From Cololabis saira (Eukaryota; Chordata; Actinopteri; Beloniformes; Belonidae): a stretch of 64,000 bases of DNA. This document shows positions 36,811 to 48,492 of the stretch, one piece after another (position 1 is the stretch's first letter; every line of letters starts with the position of its first letter). Position numbers and translations under genes: made by a program. Location of the stretch: positions 12,703,170 through 12,767,169 of the forward strand of contig NC_084597.1 in NCBI RefSeq assembly GCF_033807715.1. The letters are read 5' to 3'. A model generated the notes under the pieces. It was not told the origin of the DNA, ran no database searches, and worked only from the letters and a program-made list of their open reading frames with translations.

Positions 36811-37301
36811 CCGAGATATACTTGCTGTTCATGCTTGCGTTCGCCTCCATTTGCGTCCGTTCGCGTACACCACCAACCGCAACGTCGCTCGCGTAGTACG
36901 CGAGGAGAGCGCGTCGTACTGGTGGTGACCGGCAGTAAGCAGAGCAACAGTTGGAAAAGTGATTAAATATTTAGTAATAGCGGTAGTAGCAGCGGTAGTA
37001 GCAGTAGCAGATTAGAACAACAAACAAGTTAACATGACACCATTGGATGATGTAGGAGATTATAACATTGCTTTGGTTGCGATCTCGTTAAAGGAAACGG
37101 CACCAGCGACCTCCATGTTGTCACTTGTGGCAAACTGGTATCTGACCGGAACCAGCGCCACTCGCGGCCAGAGCGAGAACTGCAGGTCACGTACGCGTTA
37201 GGTGTCTTTTTGAGAACGTGCACGTTGACGCGTCAAATGAACGCAGGATACGTGTGGCGGCCATGATACGTACGCGGTCTGAACTGCAAGTATATCTCCG
37301 G
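36811..37301. mobile_element. MITE with CCGAGATATACTTGC ends
   Basis: The inverted ends are CCGAGATATACTTGCTGTTC (36811) and GAACTGCAAGTATATCTCCG (37281-37300), differing at few positions. Just inside are CpG-rich CGTTCGCGTACACC words on the left and GTGCACGTTGACGCGTC on the right. No coding capacity. Confidence 0.8.
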
Positions 37302-37647
37302 TCTAAGAAGAAAAGACACCATTCAGTGGAAACACCAACTCCCTGTAGCAGTACCTTCATCGCAATTTCAGAAATGTCGCGTTTGCAAAAAAGTGAAGTG
37401 GAAATCCACCTCAAGTCCTAGATTTACATTTTTATGGTATTTTGCCATAAATATCAGTAAGACTTTGCACTGTATGGAAACAACAGCAGTTGATGGGATC
37501 AATTGAAAATACTCAGTTCAGACCTTTAAAAGTATTACTGCCTTGTGCGCATTTGAAAAAATGTAATATGGCATTGCATCTTATAATCACAAAATGTTAT
37601 CTTGGTTTCATCTGTCCAGCGAATACACTCTTATTCTGAAAGTGGAC

Positions 37648-37858
37648 TTCTACTACTACTGTCATTTAGCAGACGCTTTTATCGAAAGCGACTTGCATCT
37701 GAGAGAACAAACACCATTTCGCCCGGGGAGCAATTACGGTTAAGGGCCTTGCTTGGTTATCTTGGTTCATCTTGGTTACCATTCTGGGGCTTGAACCTGG
37801 GTCCTACCAGACCCAAGCACACTTTGTTAGCCATTAGATTACCACTCCCCGACTTCTA
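37648..37858 (-). mobile_element. tRNA-derived SINE, minus strand
   Basis: Read on the minus strand it starts GGGGAGTGGTAATCTAATGG, an A-box-like region. A B box follows, GGTTCAAGCCCC (near 37788-37800). The body contains CCGTAATTGCTCCCCGGGCG, and the 3' end reads AAAGCGTCTGCTAAATGACA near 37660. That 3' end is shared by several teleost SINEs and their partner LINEs. A duplicated CTTGGTTA/CTTGGTTC stretch (37751-37780) is a local oddity. Confidence 0.7.
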
Positions 37859-38867
37859 AAGGTAGACCTCCTGGAGGCTGTTCTTTATGGGTTGAACGCT
37901 TCAAATTACCTTCTAATGTTTTTCTCTTCTGGTTTTCTGGTTCTGCTTTTCTCAGAAGGAACTCAAAAATAGTTTTGGCAACTGCAAACATTTATGTTCT
38001 TTGTGTGATGCAATTTTGTGTTTTTACCTATTCTACTGCCTGCTTTAACTGAGAAATATCTTAAGGCAAATTCACACACCAAGTTTATTCCATCTCCATC
38101 TTTACTCAGCCTCAGTGCGCATTGAGAAACACATTGCTTTCCACCGCTTTTCTGTTCTATTCTGCCTTGGGAGGTAGTAACAGAAGTGTGACAGGGACCA
38201 AATGACTGATGGGTTAACTGCCAGGAAAGGTGTAACAATGGTGTGTGAATGAGGATTAAATTAGTCCCAGGCATTTTATCCTCACTGCAGTTCAAGCCTG
38301 CTGTTACAACGTCTAACCAAGCAACAAACAAGTTAAAGCAGGAGCAGAACAAAAAACACCACCAGGTTTTTCACCACATGTAGCTGGAGTCAGAGAAGCA
38401 GTGAACAGCTGGATTGGCCATATACTTTGGACCTTGATGTATGACATTAGCTACCCAGCCAACCCTTTTGCTATGTTTCAGGAGCCACTGGAGGAGTAGA
38501 CCGAAGGTTTCCCTCCTACAGCTACAGGAAACACCACAAATGGTGTTGATTCCTGATGGTGTTTTGGTGTTTCCGCAGCTGAGTGCAGCACTGGTATTCA
38601 GTGGTGTGCCTAATTTAGCACTTAATGTATAAAGCAGCCAGTGACCAGAGACATTAAGGACTCAAGTCGGAAGGGACTGTCTTTGGTCTATGGAACAATG
38701 TGATGCTTTGTGCATTGCAGTGTAATGTTTTTTTGAGTGGTGATGGGAAATTGCATTTTTGTGGTCATTGTGAGTGCCCATCTGGAGATTGGAGGCAGAA
38801 TAAAGAGGGGATCTCCAGTTCATCTTTACACCACAATCTCTGTGTGAAAGGGGCTTTTCACTGCATG
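37859..38867. repeat. Low-copy repeat related to 51.48-53.42 kb
   Basis: Three words recur in the same order in the later segment: CCTTGGGAGGTAGTAA (38165 and 51523), CATTAGCTACCxxGC (near 38444 and 52502) and ATAAAGCAGCCAGTGA (38629 and 53361). Sequence between them is weakly similar at best. I read this as an old duplicated repeat; identity unknown. Confidence 0.4.
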
Positions 38868-39220
38868 CTGTTTTGTAGGGGTGTAACAATATATCGTGCC
38901 ACGAAATTTCGCGATACAAAAACGTCACGATATGTGTCATGGAGGTGACAAAGTGTATCGCAATATTGGGTTATTAATATTAATCCATTGTGTTGACTAG
39001 TAACACGGATCCGACCGCGACCGCGGCCGCGACCGCGCGGACCAAAATCTGACTCTGCTCAGAAAACTAGTCCCGTTTTGCGGTCCCCTTTTGAGCTCTG
39101 AACTTTTACTTATGTACGGCTGGTGTAGAGTTAAGCCTTACCTTATTAAATTAAACCTTTTTCGGGTCGTGAGTAGGATAAACAGGGGAAAACTTCTGCG
39201 TGAGTTCCAGTGTACTTTAA

Positions 39221-39733
39221 AGGAGCTGTATGTAAGAGCAATAATAAAACGAATCATAAAATGACCCCGATATGTCAACAGACATTTAAAAATCATGTTC
39301 ATTTCAAATACTTATGTCACTGACAACAGCACTCAAGCCAGGATATTCCAGTTTAAAAAGAGGAGTTGCAGCCCTCAACTGATGTTTATGTTGTCATTTT
39401 TTGTTTTGGCCTGAAGCTCCACCCTCCACCTATCTCCCAATCACCAAGTCAGTATTGTTTCTGAAGCTCCACCCTCCACCTATCTCCCAATCACCAAGTC
39501 AGTATTGTTTCTGAAGCTCCACCCTCCACCTATCTCCCAATCACCAAGTCAGTATTGTTTCGCCATCCGGGTTGCCAGCTCGGCTCTAATTATCGCAGCC
39601 TACGTTCCTGCTGCATTCTGCAGCCACCTGGCAACCTCTGGTCGGGGGGAGGAGGGGGAGGGTACACGCCGCTCAACAATATTTTGAAAGTGACTGCAGT
39701 ACCAGTTTTGGACATTTCTTACAGACGGCTCCT
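39221..39733 (+). mobile_element. TTAA element family A, copy 2 (complete ends)
   Basis: Flanked by TTAA at 39217-39220 and 39734-39737. The ends are AGGAGCTGTATGTAAGA and TCTTACAGACGGCTCCT. It carries three 50 bp minisatellite units at 39411-39560 and a G-rich GGGGGGAGGAGGGGGAGGG stretch near 39643. No coding capacity; piggyBac- or Kolobok-type mobilisation is inferred from the TTAA target. Confidence 0.92.
39411..39560 (+). repeat. 50 bp minisatellite, three units
   Basis: Unit starts at 39411, 39461 and 39511, each CTGAAGCTCCACCCTCCACC to AGTATTGTTT. The three units are almost or fully identical. Confidence 0.96.
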
Positions 39734-40418
39734 TTAATGTCCCTCAACAGTGTAGGATTTTAGAACTTCAACACAGCACCTAGTGCTGTATCACTCCGCC
39801 CAATCTAAAACATATTAACAACTACAGATAAACTGACTAGTGTCATTATAGTCCCGGATTTACAGAATATAAAGAATATATTTATAAAATAATGAACCCT
39901 GAATTACCAAAATAACCTTCTTAACAAAAATAAATCTCCTCTTACACTTATAAGGTGAGCATGAATCAATCTTTTTTATGATGTAAAATTGTATGTATTT
40001 ATTTACTTTTATTTATTTATTTAATTTTAGTTGTTAAATTAGAAAGAAAAAAGTCAAATCATACATGAGAGAAACTATTCAGTTTGTGGCAAAATATTTG
40101 TACTTGTATGAAACTGAAGATGCATAATGCAAACCTGACATTTACTTTTAGTTCAGTTTGTGGAAAATGGTTGGCCTGGCTTTCTCTTTAAAACTTAAAC
40201 AGTTATAAAGCATTACAAACTGTAACAATAGGGCAAACACACAGCATTGTTTTGTATTTTGTGTCTTTCAAATAAAAGACAATTTTTTCCAGTCATATGT
40301 TCCTCATGCAAGGTTGTTAAAAAAATACTGCTATAATATCGTATCGTTATCGTGACCTCAATATCATGTATCGTACCGTATCGTGAGATTAGTGTATCGT
40401 TACACCCCTACTGTTTTG

Positions 40419-41858
40419 GGCAGCTTATTAAAAATGCTAATGCCATAGTTTCAATCAATTTCAGACTTATTACCTGGTAAATATGTAAGACTATGAAATC
40501 AATGCTTATACCTTTGAAACAGCTTTTGAGCAAATTGTTCATGCAACTTCTGAACCCTGGAAAAATGTTTTCAAGGGCTACTTTTTATAAAACAAACCTA
40601 TATTTTGAATAGAGCCTCTAATCCGAATCAGCATTTGAAACTCATATTCATTATATAACTTAATCTTCAATATGTTTTGGTAAAACTGCACAAAAGACTG
40701 TGGCCAAGTCTTCACACATTTCAAGCCTGCATGGAGCAGCACTTAAATGCACAAAAACCATTCTCAATCTGAAAAAAACCCAAAAAACAAAAAGAAAAAA
40801 ACCCTGCATGCCAGGATGCTCACCAGCTGGTTATAATGGATGATTATGCTCTTCCACAGAAGAAGTGCAACCCGTCAACACCACACTGGCTTTTAGCACC
40901 CCTATACAAATTCTCCAAGGAGAAACTAAATTGAATTGAGAAAGATGGTGAAGAAAGAAAAAGATGTTCAAGAGGGCATACCACACACAATGTCATCTTC
41001 AAAACTTTGCCACCTAAATGACATATTCATCCGACGATACATGGAGCAGTGAAATAACTCAGTGGTCGCTAAAGCCAAATGCTGGCATAAAAAGTCAGAG
41101 ATGTAGTGCGGAAGAAGGTAATTTAAGGCTGCAAAAAAGGGAAGCTGAATTTTTAAGTTGAAGGGAGGCAATCAAAGGAATGATGTAATAACACCTTTTT
41201 GTCCTGCAATGAATTAAACAGCAGTATACTCATCCATCTGGAAACAGTGGAGCTGATAATTCTGTGATTTGATTTTAACGCATTTCTAAACAACCTCAAT
41301 CATACTTAACACAGTGCAGCACAGTTATGCAGTGATTACTGTTACTCTGCAGCACAAGGTTTTGACCACAAAATAGCAGGATGACTTTTTTATTTGTGTG
41401 GTGTTTGCTTGGTCTCCCCATGACAGTCCACAGATACTGCACGTTGGTGTGTTTTGTTTATGAAATTAATTGAATAGAACTGAATAAAACAGACAGCACT
41501 GGTGGAAACTGCAGCCAACAATTCAATAACCGGGGTGCACAGATGTTGCCTTCATAGGTCCACTTCATGGTGGAGTTCCTCCTCCTTCAAGCTTGCCATT
41601 TTGTCAACTGTCTCGTCCCTCGGAAATTGTCACTAGATAGGCCCTTTCCTCCAAAGTTGGCCTTGTGCTGGCTCAGAGCTATTCTATTATTTTACATTTT
41701 ATATTATTAGATAGTTTATTTTTCAGCAGGCAACTAACAATCCTGTGCCAGGAAAACCTGTGTTACTCCTGCCCCAAAACGGAAGTGGGCTATCTGAATG
41801 GACAGGTTCCGTCAGGACTGGAGGCAGAACCATCTCAAGAAACATTAACTAAAAGGAT
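40419..41858. other. Unassigned AT-rich sequence
   Basis: No element ends or coding motifs recognised in 1.4 kb. Confidence 0.45.
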
Positions 41859-41862
41859 TTAA

Positions 41863-42202
41863 AGGAGCTTGAGGCCGGATTGTGGCAGGATTTATGAAAA
41901 AAATCTGTATACATTTTAAGTTTTCTAGTAATAATGTCAGATGAAGCGTTCCAAACCCAAAAGAATGAGCTCTCTAGTGTATCTCTCCTTTGCCTTGAAC
42001 AGGCTGTGTGCTGCAAAATGTGCTGCAATTTGGTCCCGAATTTCCCGCGCTGGGCTGCGGATGTGACGTCACATGACGCTGCATGCCCGTTCTCCCCGTT
42101 CTCCCGTGCCGGCTTCACTGTTGGCTGCAGTACCCCCAACGGCCGTCGTGGTGAAGGGTGGCGCTAGAGAGTCTCATTTCTTAAAAGGAGCCTCAAGCTC
42201 CT
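41863..42202. mobile_element. TTAA element family D, 340 bp MITE
   Basis: TTAA at 41859-41862 and 42203-42206. Perfect 13 bp inverted ends AGGAGCTTGAGGC and GCCTCAAGCTCCT. The interior is unrelated to families A, B or C. Non-coding. Confidence 0.9.
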
Positions 42203-42206
42203 TTAA

Positions 42207-43412
42207 CAAACAATACACACCAAAATAAAGCATCAGTGAAGACCGCTTCCTTCATTGTATATTTGTTGCTCAAAGTGCAAAATTAATATAATGGCGAAAT
42301 GACATACCAACCAGTGTTTAAAAAACGTTATGGCATCTAGTTTGTTTGATTTAAAAGTGAATAATTACAAAAAAAATGGAAGTGAATTGGAACCAGTGGA
42401 AAAACAAATCAGCATTCACAAGACAGCTTTACCCTAGATTATGGACAGGGCGTGTTAATAAACATTGTTTGGTGTTTCAGTATCACCTACTGACTTTATG
42501 GATCCCACTCAAAACACCAGGAATAATTCCTGTCTCTAGCTGCGTTCATAAATACTGGCCATCATCTGAAAATGCCAACTGGCATAGCGAAAAGCATTTG
42601 CAAACACCAGCTGTTGTTTACAACAGTCTCTACAGATGAATATTAAAATACAGGTTTTGTAGAGTAAAGAGGGGTCCAGTCAGCACTGGGAGAGATGTAG
42701 CTGGGTATATATGGAGAAGCAAACAAGTTATTAAAAAGTTGAACCACTTCTGAACTGGTTCTAGCAGCAGCGCAGAGAACACCTGATCCAATTAGGTTGG
42801 AAACAGGTAAGAGGTACCCACCTCTGAGACACATAATTCACATCCTGAATATTTTTGGTGTATATGGAGAATACTCAAATGTTTTGCATTTTATTTGCAA
42901 GTGTTTTTTTTACTTTAACCAGAAGAGAATCATTACAACTTTTAGCTCTTTGCCCCTTTCTTACATCCTCAAAATGTCCTCATCCCCTTGTGGATTTAGG
43001 TTGTTTTTCAGGTGCTCCCACATGTTGATGAGATTCCTGCTGTGCTTCAGATCAAAACAGATGTTACAAAGGATTTTTAGCAGAAATCCACTTCAATACA
43101 AAGATAGTTGCTAGCCGTTAGCTGAGCTCACTGTCAATTTGTCATAATGCTTGATATAAACTCTCCTGGCGTGGTACAAAAAAACTCACCCCCTTTTAGA
43201 GTCGACATGGGTGTGAAGGCTAGTAAATCGAGGAGCTGCAACAAATCTTAGTTCTGCATGAAACTCAACTCGGAAGTTAGATGTTTGGTGGATGGAATGA
43301 TGAGATAAACATGGTATAAAGTATAAACCCATCAAATTAATAACTTTTATTAAGACTAATTAATTAATTCTCAAGTAACACGTTATTATTTTTTGATACA
43401 AAAGGATGTACA
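42207..43412. other. Unassigned sequence
   Basis: Nothing recognised in 1.2 kb. Confidence 0.45.
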
Positions 43413-43939
43413 TTAAAGCAGCACTATGTAACTTTTCCACCTTAATATCATATTTCCAGAGTCATTGTGATGGTACATCAACTTACAACAGGTTTAATGA
43501 CACCTCTGTCATGGTCTGAGGGGTCTGTATCGCCTCCAGTGGCACTATGTAACTTTGAGGAGCATGGTAGGAACCCTACCACACTAAAAAACTACACATT
43601 TTTACGGCTTTGACTGCTTTACGGCATACGTCACTTCCCCGTCCTTCCCGATTCGTAGTCGAGACGAAAGCTGGGCGGGACATGGAGCGCAGAGCTCAGC
43701 AGAGTAAAGTATTTGTGAAATTGCACCAGTGACTGTTTCATTGTTTATAGACTATTACTGCATATTATAGGTGAATGAACATATAAGAGAAGAAAATATC
43801 ATTGGGTATGTTAATATACTGAAATAACTGGATGGAAGAAAATGGAAGAAACTACATTTTCTGATTTTTATTGTCCTTTTCTGAATTCTCGTGTCTGTGG
43901 CAACTTTCAGACAAATTTTCCAAAACATATTCCAAAAAT

Positions 43940-43940
<1 letters not shown>

Positions 43941-44027
<87 letters not shown>

Positions 44028-44155
44028 TACTTGTGTGAAAATGTAATAAGTAGAAGTAAGAAGTAGGAAGAAAAATAAGTAATGGAGTAAAGTATAGATA
44101 CCTAAAAAATGTACTTAAGTACAGTAACGAAGTACTTAGTTACTTGACACCTCTG

Positions 44156-44229
<74 letters not shown>

Positions 44230-44230
44230 C
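43941..44230 (+). repeat. (CT)n and two (TA)n tracts flanking a transposon end
   Basis: CT repeats (43941-43952) pass into TA repeats (to 44023). A second TA tract covers 44155-44230. Between them, about 44045-44152, lies AAGTACAGTAACGAAGTACT and GTTACTTGACACCTCTG. The reverse complement CAGAGGTGTCAAGTAACTAA resembles a common teleost DNA transposon end. Confidence 0.75.
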
Positions 44231-44598
44231 AGAAAGCAGGATACCTTTTCTATGGGCTACGTTTCTACGTTTCTGTTAAAATATTCACATCCCATATACT
44301 GTACAATGTAATCTTTTCTCGCAGTTATTCACAGTTATTACCATGAACATGCATAGGCTGCACATGTAATGTGCGTCGATCAGCTGCTCCGCTCTCTCTC
44401 TCTCGGTCTCTCCTCTCCTCACTCACGTCGTTTCCCTTCAATGGAGGGAAATTTGAATTAGGGCTGATAGTTTTATTTACAATCAGAAAAAACTTAAACT
44501 GATTGACGCGTTCTCTAACTATATGGAGCGCGCAGCACCTGTAGGCTGAACTACACACACATATACACTCACTACACACAACAAAGCGTAGCGTTAGT

Positions 44599-44700
44599 GA
44601 TGCACTGCATATTCGGTAACCGAAATTGTTGGGCCGAAAATAGCAAAAAAACACTTTCGGTGTTCGGTGGAATAAGTGGGGAAAAAAAACGAACAATTAA
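44599..44700 (+). repeat. Fragment resembling a TGCACCGAT-type hAT end
   Basis: GATGCACTGCATATTCGGTA, CCGAAAATAGCAAAAAAACA and TTCGGTGTTCGGT match, from memory, one end of a teleost hAT family. No second end or TSD was found. Confidence 0.4.
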
Positions 44701-45104
44701 TAACGGCGTGTGGTGATGCAATCAAACAGCGAACAGCGTGGAGTGAGGGGCGTGCGGTGTTAATGCAACAAACATTTCAGCATGTCAGATCATTACTTGG
44801 ATGTGGGGAAAAAGCAGAGGACACGAGAAATGATCCAGAGTTGGATTTGGGAAACCGCTTGGTGATGGAGACGGTCATGGGACGCACAGCGCAGGAGAAA
44901 GGGAGCGCAGAGAAAAGGGCCCTCTTTTTTTCTTTTTTCTGATTAAATGCATCTGAAATAGACAAACAGGCGATCTATGAGTAACTTCAATGAGAAATAA
45001 AACACTGAGAGAATATGGATAAAAGGAGGTGCCGGATCCAATCAAATAGGTACCGGATCTTGTTCCGGCAGGATCCGGCACAAATTAAGCCCTAAGGTAG
45101 CCTA

Positions 45105-46061
45105 AAGGACCTGACACACCAAGCCGACTGTCGGCCGTCGGGCCGTCGTTGAGCGTCGGTGCGCGTCTGTCGGCCTAGTTTTCCCAGTGTGTCCCGCACG
45201 TCGCCACAGGTCGGGCGCCCGTCGGCAGCTTTTCAGCCGATTCGACATGTTGAATCGGTGTCGGCCGTCGTTCAAACAGCTCACTCTGTGATTGGCTGTT
45301 CAGATCAGCGGACTGAATCCAAAAAAAAAACATGGCGGACATTTCTTATTTTTTTGTGAATAAAATCAATATTTTGAGTTAGTTTCTGCATAAAAATGCG
45401 TTTTGATTACATTTCTAGCGAGAAATATATATTTTACTTTCATAATATTCACTCAGTGAAAGTACATAATCACTCGTTTTCCCCGTTGTTGCAACCTCGT
45501 CGGAATAAAGGCTGATTTATGGTCCCGCGTTACACCAACGCAGAGCCTACGGCGTAGGTTACGCGGCGACGCGCGCCGTACGCCGTACCCTACGCCGTAG
45601 GCTCTGCGTCGATTTAACACGGAACCATAAATCAGCTCCCGAGCCGGCAGGCAGGCAGAAATCCCGAAATTTTCGGAGCAAATTTCTTAACAGGCGTAGC
45701 TACAACTGTTAGATTTCATCTATTAAACCAACATTTATTTTCCTAAATGATTTATTTCAGCCAGCGGTAATTCTCCACAGAGCTGCAGGCTTTTCTCCGG
45801 GACAACGGCAGGTTGACCTGGCGATCACGTCTGTACGTGAGCTGCTGCTGCGCCCCGGACCGGCGGCTCTTCTCTGAAAACGTTGCAGCAAATTGAAACG
45901 CAGACTGCGCAGAACGTACGTGCTAGTCGGCCGTTGGGTGTCGTCTTTGCGGTGTGTCAAAGTGCTTCTTTTTGAGCCCGACCCAGCCCGACACAGGCGA
46001 CGCGAGGCGACACAGCAGTCGGCCGAAAGCGGGCGACGTCGGGTTGGTGTGTCCTCGGCTT
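45105..46061. mobile_element. DNA element with GACACACCAA ends and TA flanks
   Basis: The left end is AAGGACCTGACACACCAAGC (45105). The right end read inverted is AAGCCGAGGACACACCAACC. TA lies on both sides (45103-45104 and 46062-46063). Both subterminal regions are rich in GTCGG/CCGAC words. It contains the CGTAGG hairpin (45507-45637). Non-coding. Confidence 0.75.
45507..45637. repeat. CGTAGG hairpin element, copy 4 (most complete)
   Basis: The arms AAGGCTGATTTATGGTCCCG and CGGAACCATAAATCAGCT enclose GCAGAGCCTACGGCGTAGG and its near-complement CCTACGCCGTAGGCTCTGC. The stem is about 50 bp with a short CGCG-rich loop. Confidence 0.9.
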
Positions 46062-46127
46062 TAGACGTTGGTTGTGCAGAACTGCGGCAGTAAGTCCTTA
46101 CTAAAGAGTAGAGCGCCGACGAGGAGC

Positions 46128-46326
46128 TCCACTCTTTAGTAGGGATTTCATATGGATCCAAACTGTTAATAATCATTATTTTCTCCCTGGCTTCCTTGTT
46201 TAAGGTATCCCGGTAAATTCCAGTTCCTTTCCAGCAGTTTAAGATCTTTTTTTTGCGTTCCGTCTGTTCACTTGGTGAAACAGAAAAGTAGTTTTGAAAG
46301 TCCGTCCCGTCTTCATTCACTATCAA
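46128..46326 (-). pseudogene. Unassigned protein remnant inside long TTAA element B
   Basis: The first 66 residues of a longer minus-strand frame look protein-like: MIVNEDGTDFQNYFS, then EQTERKKKILNCWKGTGIYR and a charged helix-like part ending NSLDPYEIP. The remaining codons lie in arginine/serine-rich GTCGG repeat sequence and are spurious. It lies inside TTAA element B1 near the right end and is absent from copy B2. It could be a transposase N-terminus or a captured host exon; I do not recognise the family. Confidence 0.35.
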
Positions 46327-46478
46327 AACAAATGAACGCGACGGGGACAGGATCTTTCCAGCAGTACGCGCTGGTGCTCATGGGAAACGTAGTGTTCTTT
46401 CTGGTAAAGCACTACCGCTTTTGTCCAAAGGAGCCGCCAAACTCAACAAAAGCTGAAAGTTACATTGTGCTGCTTTAA

Positions 46479-46679
46479 CAGTATAAGATTAGGACCTTTT
46501 TTTTCATCATATACTGTTGTCACTACAACCTTTCATTATCAGACCAAACCACAGACTATAAAAACCAAACTGGACAAAACTTTTAGTGACATCATTGATA
46601 AGTTTCTGAAGAGTGCCTCTTGCTCATCTCTGCCTCTACATCAATGTGTGGCTTTGAATAATTTTACCTGATATATACA
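46479..46679. other. Short unassigned gap
   Basis: Nothing recognised between TTAA element B1 and the next repeat. Confidence 0.5.
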
Positions 46680-46925
46680 AATTCAAACCCTGTACAATTG
46701 TCATGGATATGACATCGAGCAATGGAGACCAAAACCTTTTTGATTTTATAACAATGCTTAAAGCCAGGCTAAACCAAGGTGTAAATATGTTTATTTCTGC
46801 TGCAGAATTGGACACTTTAATGGGAATCTATGGAAACTGGCTCACTTTTGGGGCCAGCCCCAAGTGCTCATTCAAGGAACTTTTCACACTGAACTCGACT
46901 TCAAAAAGCAGATGTAGCTTCTTAG
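46680..46925 (+). repeat. Dispersed repeat, intact copy
   Basis: CCCTGTACAATTGTCATGGA, GAGCAATGGAGACCAAAAC and CATTCAAGGAACTTTTC recur in related form at 47808-47878 and 48794-48838. That second copy is interrupted by a Harbinger-like element. The family name is unknown. Confidence 0.55.
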
Positions 46926-47140
46926 ATTGATACAGCAGGAGCTCTGGCCATGGCCCTAGTCGCTCCCGCCACGACTGTCGCTGGAGCTACTGGTTTGGGT
47001 GCCGGGGCTTCAGGCCAAGCCACCTTTGACCCCAGACTTTACCAGGCCAATTCACTCTGTTACAATTAACAACACAACAATCTATCCTAACAGCAAGACG
47101 TGCTCTGAGAGGCCTTTTTTCTAATCAGGTAAGAAGTTAA

Positions 47141-47636
47141 AGGAGACCTATTATGAAAAACAAGTTTTTTCTTGCTTTAACATATATAAAGTGGTCTCCC
47201 CTCAGCCTGCCAACTCAGAGTAGGAGGAAAGCAACCAAATTCTGCAGTGTCAGCCGCCCGGATAATCCTTCCAGTGTGATGTGGCTTCTACGTGCCGTTC
47301 AGATTCTGCTCCCGTCGTTACGTAACGAAAATGCGATTTACATCGGTTGGCCTTCAATGCGTGAAACCACGCCCACAACTAACTCCGCCGGCCGGAGCCA
47401 TTTTTTCGTAGCGGTGTATTGCGTCATTCAGGTAGCCAATCAGCACAGTGCCTCATTATCATAGCCTCCCCGCCCACTCAGAATCCTGCATAGATAATGA
47501 GGTTAGAGAATGGGATGCTGCAGACATGGCTCAGAGGCTGAATTTCTAATTTATTTAGCAAAAAAAATCAAAAGCTTGTTTTTAAGACATTCAAAGCCTG
47601 TTTAAAATAGGTATTAGATGCCATAATACGTCTCCT
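47141..47636. mobile_element. TTAA element family C, 496 bp
   Basis: TTAA at 47137-47140 and 47637-47640. The inverted ends are AGGAGACCTATTATG and CATAATACGTCTCCT, with one mismatch. Non-coding. It lies between the two copies of the dispersed repeat at 46680 and 47808. Confidence 0.9.
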
Positions 47637-48021
47637 TTAAGTTTACTGAAAGTATTCAATAGCGAAAGTAAAATGACAGCTGGTCATTTTATACCACAGA
47701 CTGCAATTTAGCTATCACAAAAAAATAAATGAATAATTAAAAAAAACATAATAATTAATATATTTATGGTTTGATATAGTTTTGCCAGAGGAGATAAATA
47801 CAAGTGAACACCCTGTATAATTGCTACAGTTGTGAAATCTAGCTATGGAGGCTAAAGTTGTTCTTTTGCAGCACGCTCTAAGGCCACGTTTACACATAGC
47901 CGGGTATTTACAAAAACAGATATTTTCCCCTCTACGTTTTCAAAAAAATCCTCGTTTACACGAAGCGGCATGAAAACGCTGTTAAGGTGCTATGAGCAGC
48001 CAAACCTGCAGGGGGCAGTAC

Positions 48022-48093
48022 GGAGCGCGTCGCCGCGTACACTACGCCGTAGGCTCTGCGTTGGTGTAACGCGGAACCATAAATCAGCCTTAA
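48022..48093 (-). repeat. CGTAGG hairpin element, copy 5 (half)
   Basis: CGGAGCGCGTCGCCGCGTAC through CGTAGGCTCTGCGTTGGTGT and GGAACCATAAATCAGCCTTA is one arm of the hairpin with its outer end. Confidence 0.85.
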
Positions 48094-48156
48094 CTGCCAG
48101 TTACTTCCAAGACGGAACGAGAGTTTTTCGTTTGGAGTGACAGAGAAGTGGAGTTA

Positions 48157-48492
48157 GACCCCCGTCCACACGTAGGGTATCTGCTAAACCGAAGATATTA
48201 AGATATTAACGCAGCAGCTCCGTGGCGGCCGGGACACGGGGGGACTCGGGCTCGTTAACTGCGGCTTACAGAGAAGGAGACGCGCCTGCCGGGGAGCGGC
48301 GCAGCTTCCCTGGGAGGCGCAGATGATCTACAGGTTTAGAATGCTTATGAATGTGGTCGAAAAAGCAGATCTTCGGTTATTTGTGGAAGGGTTTTTTTTT
48401 AAAAACGATGTAATGTGGATACAAATTATTTTATAAACGGAGGGGGGGAAATATTTGGTTTTAAGAATACCCGGATACGTGTGGACGGGGTC
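48157..48492. mobile_element. Nested Harbinger-like MITE with TTA TSD
   Basis: TTA at 48154-48156 and 48493-48495. The inverted ends are GACCCCCGTCCACACG and CGTGTGGACGGGGTC. Its 336 bp lie wholly inside the element 47882-48790, so it is younger. Confidence 0.88.

Larger units (their letters stand above)
38876..40410. mobile_element. hAT element with exact 8 bp TSD and nested TTAA element
   Basis: CTGTTTTG lies at 38868-38875 and 40411-40418, directly outside the ends TAGGGGTGTAACAATATATC and TGTATCGTTACACCCCTA. Subterminal CGATAT/TATCGT words recur at both ends. A CpG-rich block with a GCGGCCGC core lies near 39008-39041. TTAA element A2 is inserted at 39221. No transposase frame is visible, so this is a non-autonomous copy. 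Confidence 0.93.
43417..46474 (-). mobile_element. TTAA element family B, long copy 1
   Basis: TTAA at 43413-43416 and 46475-46478. The ends are AGCAGCACTATGTAACTTTT and GAAAGTTACATTGTGCTGCT. The first 170 bp and last 80 bp match the shorter copy at 62005-62738. Between them lie about 2.8 kb absent from that copy: TA repeats, transposon fragments, a TA-flanked element (45105-46061) and a minus-strand protein remnant. This may be a less deleted parent of the short copy, or the short form with many later insertions. Confidence 0.85.

Noticed and set aside
37648..37858. Functional tRNA gene on the minus strand
   Set aside because: The B box is good, but the body continues into a SINE core and the LINE-shared 3' end, so it is a retroposon.
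39008..39041. CpG-rich CCGCGACCGCGGCCGCGACC stretch as a CpG-island promoter
   Set aside because: Only about 35 bp long and inside a hAT element; more likely element sequence.
45757..46326. 189-residue protein-coding gene
   Set aside because: Only the first 66 residues look protein-like; the rest is translated GTCGG/CCGAC repeat of an inserted element.
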